A stretch of 8,789 nucleotides of DNA, from assembly GCA_947464665.1 (NCBI GenBank), contig CANHXV010000082.1:1-8789 (forward strand), given 5' to 3'. Both the position numbers and the translations under genes were made by a program. This DNA comes from Comamonadaceae bacterium. Its GTDB lineage: Bacteria > Pseudomonadota > Gammaproteobacteria > Burkholderiales > Burkholderiaceae_C. Under the pieces are notes generated by a model. It did not search any database. It was not told the DNA's origin and saw only the letters and a program-made list of their open reading frames with translations. This document shows positions 6,591 to 8,789 of this stretch, piece by piece; positions within the stretch are counted from its first letter, which is position 1, and each line of letters begins with the position of its first letter.

Positions 6591-7370
6591 ATGCTAGCCA
6601 AACGCATCATTCCTTGCCTTGACGTGACGGGCGGCCGCGTGGTCAAAGGCGTTAACTTTGTGGAGCTTCGCGATGCAGGCGATCCCGTCGAAATTGCGGC
6701 CAGGTACAACGATCAAGGCGCCGATGAACTCACCTTCTTGGACATCACTGCCACCAGCGATGGCCGCGATTTGATTCTTCACATCATTGAAGCGGTAGCT
6801 TCACAAGTTTTCATTCCACTGACAGTCGGTGGTGGTGTCAGAACCGTTGAAGATGTGCGCCGCTTGCTCAACGCGGGTGCCGACAAAACCAGTTTCAATT
6901 CGGCTGCCATTGCCAACCCGCAAATCATTCGCGATGCGTCGCAAAAGTATGGTGCGCAGTGCATCGTGGTGGCCATTGATGCCAAACGCCGTCATGGTGA
7001 GGCCCTCCAATTGCGCGGTGAAGGCTGGGACGTTTACAGTCATGGTGGTCGGCAAAACACCGGTTTAGACGCTGTTCAGTGGGCAGCCCAAATGGCAAAG
7101 TTTGGTGCAGGCGAAATTTTGCTCACCAGCATGGACCGTGACGGCACCAAGTCTGGCTTTGATTTGGCCCTCACCAAAGCCGTCAGCGATGCTGTGCAAG
7201 TTCCCGTCATTGCCTCGGGTGGTGTGGGCAATTTGGACCATCTGGCCGATGGCGTGCAGCAGGGCGGGGCTGATGCGGTGCTGGCCGCCAGCATTTTTCA
7301 CTATGGCGAATACACCGTTCAGCAAGCCAAGCAGCGCATGCGCGAGCGGGGTATTCCTGTTCGTTTGTAA
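6591..7370 (+). CDS. hisF: Imidazole glycerol phosphate synthase, cyclase subunit
   Basis: HisF uses ammonia from HisH to convert PRFAR into imidazole-glycerol phosphate and AICAR; AICAR returns to purine synthesis. The 259-residue (beta/alpha)8 barrel has normal length. Catalytic acids are Asp11 in AKRIIPCLDVTGGRVVKG (3-20) and Asp130 in IVVAIDAKR (125-133). Further signatures are FLDITATSDGR (49-59), the phosphate loop LTVGGGVRTVEDV (77-89), TSFNSAAI (100-107), GAGEILLTSMDRDGTKSG (172-189) and VIASGGVGN (206-214). I chose the ATG at 6591, which gives the usual MLAKRIIPCLDV start, over an in-frame ATG at 6555 that lies inside the mutarotase gene. No Shine-Dalgarno is visible, so translation may depend on coupling to the mutarotase gene, whose stop is 5 bases upstream. 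The stop codon lies in an inverted repeat. Confidence 0.97.
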   Translation: MLAKRIIPCLDVTGGRVVKGVNFVELRDAGDPVEIAARYNDQGADELTFLDITATSDGRDLILHIIEAVASQVFIPLTVGGGVRTVEDVRRLLNAGADKTSFNSAAIANPQIIRDASQKYGAQCIVVAIDAKRRHGEALQLRGEGWDVYSHGGRQNTGLDAVQWAAQMAKFGAGEILLTSMDRDGTKSGFDLALTKAVSDAVQVPVIASGGVGNLDHLADGVQQGGADAVLAASIFHYGEYTVQQAKQRMRERGIPVRL

Positions 7371-7377
7371 ACAAACG
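7362..7377 (+). repeat. Perfect 7-bp inverted repeat across the hisF stop
   Basis: CGTTTGT (7362-7368) and ACAAACG (7371-7377) are exact reverse complements separated by AA, with the hisF TAA at 7368-7370 in the centre. As RNA it forms a hairpin of about 6 bp with a 4-base loop. No T-run follows, so it is not a normal terminator. It could be an operator-like site, an mRNA processing or stability element, or chance. Confidence 0.4.
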
Positions 7378-7398
7378 CCTGCCCTAGACACCGACAAG

Positions 7399-7413
7399 TG
7401 GTAGATTCTCCCC
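7399..7413 (+). promoter_or_regulatory. Candidate extended -10 promoter for leaderless hisI
   Basis: TGG-TAGATT at 7399-7407 fits an extended -10 element (TGn plus a 4/6 match to TATAAT). Six bases (CTCCCC) then separate it from the hisI ATG at 7414, so transcription would start at or next to the A of the ATG. That would explain why hisI lacks a Shine-Dalgarno. No good -35 is seen; the hexamer 17 bases upstream (CTGCCC, 7379-7384) matches only 3 of 6. Inference from position and sequence only. Confidence 0.3.
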
Positions 7414-7803
7414 ATGAAATGGCTAGATCAAATTAAATGGGATGCGCAGGGCTTGGTACCCGTCATCGCTCAAGAAGCCAGCACAGGCGATGTGCTGATG
7501 TTCGCTTGGATGAACCGTGAGGCCCTTGAAAAAACCGTTGAGCTCAAGCGTGCGGTGTATTTCAGTCGCTCGCGCAACAAGCTGTGGTTCAAAGGCGAAG
7601 AGTCGGGCCATGTGCAAAGCGTGCACGACATCCGATTAGATTGTGACAACGATGTCGTGCTACTCAAGGTCACACAACTCGGCCATGAGCCTGGCATTGC
7701 CTGCCATACCGGCCGTCACAGTTGTTTCTTCCAACAGTATCAAAATGGCGAATGGACAGCCACCGAACCGGTCTTGAAAGACCCCGAAACTATTTACAAG
7801 TGA
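7414..7803 (+). CDS. hisI: Phosphoribosyl-AMP cyclohydrolase
   Basis: HisI opens the adenine ring of phosphoribosyl-AMP to give ProFAR, the third step of the pathway and the supply for HisA. The product is 129 residues, the stand-alone form; in enterobacteria it is fused to HisE. Motifs: LMFAWMNREALEKT (28-41), AVYFSRSRNKLWFKGEESGH (47-66), the metal-binding LDCDND (75-80) with Asp76, Asp78 and Asp80, and CHTGRHSC (97-104). Cys77, Cys97 and Cys104 are the expected zinc ligands. The 43-base gap after hisF has no Shine-Dalgarno, but an extended -10-like element ends 6 bases before the ATG. hisE follows after 18 bases. Identity is certain. Confidence 0.97.
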   Translation: MKWLDQIKWDAQGLVPVIAQEASTGDVLMFAWMNREALEKTVELKRAVYFSRSRNKLWFKGEESGHVQSVHDIRLDCDNDVVLLKVTQLGHEPGIACHTGRHSCFFQQYQNGEWTATEPVLKDPETIYK

Positions 7804-7821
7804 GCACTTGTTGCCAAAATC

Positions 7822-8190
7822 ATGAGTTCAACCGATGCCTTGGCCCGCTTAGCGGCCGTGATTGAAAGTCGCAAACCGGCCAACGGTGGCGATCCCGAAA
7901 AAAGCTATGTGGCGCGTTTGCTTCACAAAGGTCCAGACGCCTTTTTGAAAAAAATTGGCGAGGAAGCCACCGAAACCGTCATGGCCGCCAAAGACATGGA
8001 GCACGGCGGCGAAGCGCAAAAATTGGTGGGCGAAGTGGCCGACTTGTGGTTTCACAGCATGATTGCTTTGGCGCACTATGGTTTGTCGCCCGCCGATGTG
8101 GTGGCTGAACTTAGCCGGCGTGAGGGCTTGAGTGGCTTGGAAGAAAAAGCCCTTCGCAAAGCGGAACAACGTGAAAAATCAGGTGAATGA
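7822..8190 (+). CDS. hisE: Phosphoribosyl-ATP pyrophosphatase
   Basis: HisE removes pyrophosphate from phosphoribosyl-ATP, the second step of the pathway, giving the substrate of HisI. The 122-residue, all-helical protein is related to the MazG family. Metal-binding acids are seen in KKIGEEATETVMAAKD (43-58), with Glu47, Glu48 and Glu51, and in GEVADLWFH (70-78), with Glu71 and Asp74. SYVARLLHKGPDAFLKK (28-44) is also typical. The C terminus is rich in charged residues, as is common. No Shine-Dalgarno is seen in the 18-base gap after hisI. The stop overlaps the hinT start. As a separate gene rather than a HisIE fusion it fits Betaproteobacteria. Confidence 0.95.
   Translation: MSSTDALARLAAVIESRKPANGGDPEKSYVARLLHKGPDAFLKKIGEEATETVMAAKDMEHGGEAQKLVGEVADLWFHSMIALAHYGLSPADVVAELSRREGLSGLEEKALRKAEQREKSGE
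8181..8186 (+). promoter_or_regulatory. Shine-Dalgarno that decides the hinT start
   Basis: AGGTGA at the end of hisE precedes two tandem ATG codons at 8187 and 8190. Counted from the AGG core, the first is only 3 bases away and the second 6, so the second is the better-spaced start. Confidence 0.5.
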
Positions 8191-8546
8191 TGCAAGACCC
8201 TAACTGCCTTTTCTGCAAAATCATTGCGGGGAAAATTCCCTCGAAGAAAGTCTTCGAAGACGAACATGTTTATGCCTTTCATGACATTGCGCCGTGGGCG
8301 CCGATCCATTTCTTGATGGTTCCCAAGCTGCATATTCCTTCAATGGCTCAAATAACCTTAGAACATTCGGCCTTAATGGGACATTTGTTGGCATTGGCCC
8401 CCAAACTGGCTTTGGAGCAGGGCTGCCGCCCTTATCCAGAAGGTGGTTACCGAATTGTGACCAATACCGGATCTGAAGGCGGACAAGAAATTCACCATTT
8501 GCATTTCCATGTCATGGGCGGGCCACGTCCTTGGCTACGGGGTTAA
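8190..8546 (+). CDS. hinT: HIT-family purine nucleoside phosphoramidase (HinT-like)
   Basis: A 118-residue histidine-triad protein of the HinT branch, which hydrolyses adenosine 5'-phosphoramidates and aminoacyl or lysyl adenylates. From the second ATG, motifs are CLFCKIIAGKIPSKKVFEDE (6-25), FHDIAPWAPIHFLMVPK (30-46), NTGSEGGQEIHHLHFHVMGG (92-111) and PRPWLRG at the end. The HIT motif is His103-Leu-His105-Phe-His107, with His105 the likely nucleophile. The N-terminal CxxC is seen in zinc-binding HIT proteins. The ATG at 8187 (giving MMQDPN) is an alternative start; 8190 is preferred for spacing to AGGTGA and because related proteins, as I recall, begin MxDPNC. The stop of hisE and this start overlap by one base (TGATG), so translation is likely coupled. 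hinT between hisE and tatA is typical of the Betaproteobacteria; its link to histidine synthesis is not known to me. Confidence 0.93.
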   Translation: MQDPNCLFCKIIAGKIPSKKVFEDEHVYAFHDIAPWAPIHFLMVPKLHIPSMAQITLEHSALMGHLLALAPKLALEQGCRPYPEGGYRIVTNTGSEGGQEIHHLHFHVMGGPRPWLRG

Positions 8547-8557
8547 ACGCTTAGAAT
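8531..8557 (+). promoter_or_regulatory. Candidate sigma-70 promoter for tatA
   Basis: TAGAAT at 8552-8557 matches TATAAT in 5 of 6 positions. TTGGCT at 8531-8536, inside the end of hinT, matches TTGACA in 4 of 6. The spacer is 15 bases, shorter than the ideal 17. Transcription would begin near 8564, leaving a leader of about 19 bases that carries a strong Shine-Dalgarno. It could let the tat genes be expressed separately from the his operon. Confidence 0.45.
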
Positions 8558-8571
8558 CACCATTCATTGTT

Positions 8572-8576
8572 AGGAG
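8572..8576 (+). promoter_or_regulatory. Shine-Dalgarno of tatA
   Basis: AGGAG lies 6 bases before the tatA ATG at 8583. It is the strongest ribosome binding site in the window and fits the need for many TatA copies. Confidence 0.8.
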
Positions 8577-8582
8577 ACATCC

Positions 8583-8789
8583 ATGGGTTCATTTTCTATT
8601 TGGCACTGGCTAATTGTTTTGCTGATCGTGGTCATGGTTTTTGGCACCAAAAAGCTTAAAAACATGGGCTCTGATCTGGGCGGTGCCGTTAAAGGATTCA
8701 AAGACGGCATGAAAGATCCCAATGCCAATCCGGCCACCGACGAAAAACCAGCCGCTCAAGTAGCCGCATCGACCACGGCTGAAAAAACC
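8583..8789 (+). CDS. tatA: Sec-independent protein translocase subunit TatA, 5' part
   Basis: TatA forms the oligomeric pore or membrane-thinning element of the twin-arginine pathway, which exports folded proteins. The 69 codons present run to the window edge with no stop, so the C terminus is cut. Residues 1-21 hold the short N-terminal membrane helix (MGSFSIWHWLIVLLIVVMVF), with polar His8 in the place where E. coli TatA has Gln8. The conserved Phe20-Gly21 hinge follows, then the amphipathic helix (about 22-45, with TKKLKNMGSDLGGAVKGFK), and a low-complexity tail rich in Ala, Pro, Glu and Lys. The Lys-rich amphipathic helix and Gly21 favour TatA over TatB. tatB and tatC would be expected next, outside the window. 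AGGAG supports the start. Confidence 0.95.
   Translation, partial: MGSFSIWHWLIVLLIVVMVFGTKKLKNMGSDLGGAVKGFKDGMKDPNANPATDEKPAAQVAASTTAEKT

Noticed and set aside
7804..7821. Possible -10 element (CAAAAT) before hisE
   Set aside because: Its last base is one base from the ATG, so the start point would fall inside hisE, and no -35 is seen.

Overview
The window is a compact, single-strand stretch of a betaproteobacterial chromosome: the 3' end of murA, a nearly complete histidine operon, hinT and the 5' end of tatA. All genes read on the + strand. The order murA-hisGDCBHAFIE-hinT-tatA, a short-form HisG, a monofunctional HisB, separate HisI and HisE, and TatA and HinT sequences that look like those of Burkholderiales (MGSFSIWHWL..., MQDPNCLFCK...) point to the order Burkholderiales, most likely Comamonadaceae. 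By eye the base composition is moderate (about half G+C) with frequent TTG leucine codons, which would fit a freshwater genus such as Limnohabitans or Rhodoferax. The genus is a guess.

Layout: murA 3' part (2-547), hisG (562-1218), hisD (1274-2620), hisC (2617-3708), hisB (3705-4301), hisH (4304-4966), hisA (5025-5765), a YeaD-type hexose-6-phosphate mutarotase homologue (5749-6585), hisF (6591-7370), hisI (7414-7803), hisE (7822-8190), hinT (8190-8546) and tatA (8583 to the window end, incomplete). Coding density is very high. The longest non-coding gaps are 58 bases (hisH-hisA), 55 (hisG-hisD), 43 (hisF-hisI) and 36 (hinT-tatA). There are no RNA genes, mobile elements, CRISPR arrays or long repeats.

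Function: HisG, HisE, HisI, HisA, HisH+HisF, HisB, HisC and HisD cover every step from ATP + PRPP to L-histidine except histidinol-phosphate phosphatase. The HisZ partner that short-form HisG needs is also missing; both must be encoded elsewhere. HisH+HisF also release AICAR, which links the pathway to purine synthesis.

The most unusual feature is the mutarotase gene between hisA and hisF. It starts 17 bases inside hisA and stops 5 bases before hisF, so it sits inside the most tightly packed part of the operon next to the enzymes that handle phosphoribosyl and phosphoribulosyl intermediates. Smaller points are a possible leaderless promoter at hisI, a T-tract with a weak hairpin after hisH, U-rich leaders without a Shine-Dalgarno before hisD and hisA, a perfect 7-bp inverted repeat across the hisF stop, and a likely promoter for the tat genes. 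Otherwise this is an ordinary housekeeping region, and I see no clear sign of a wholly new system.
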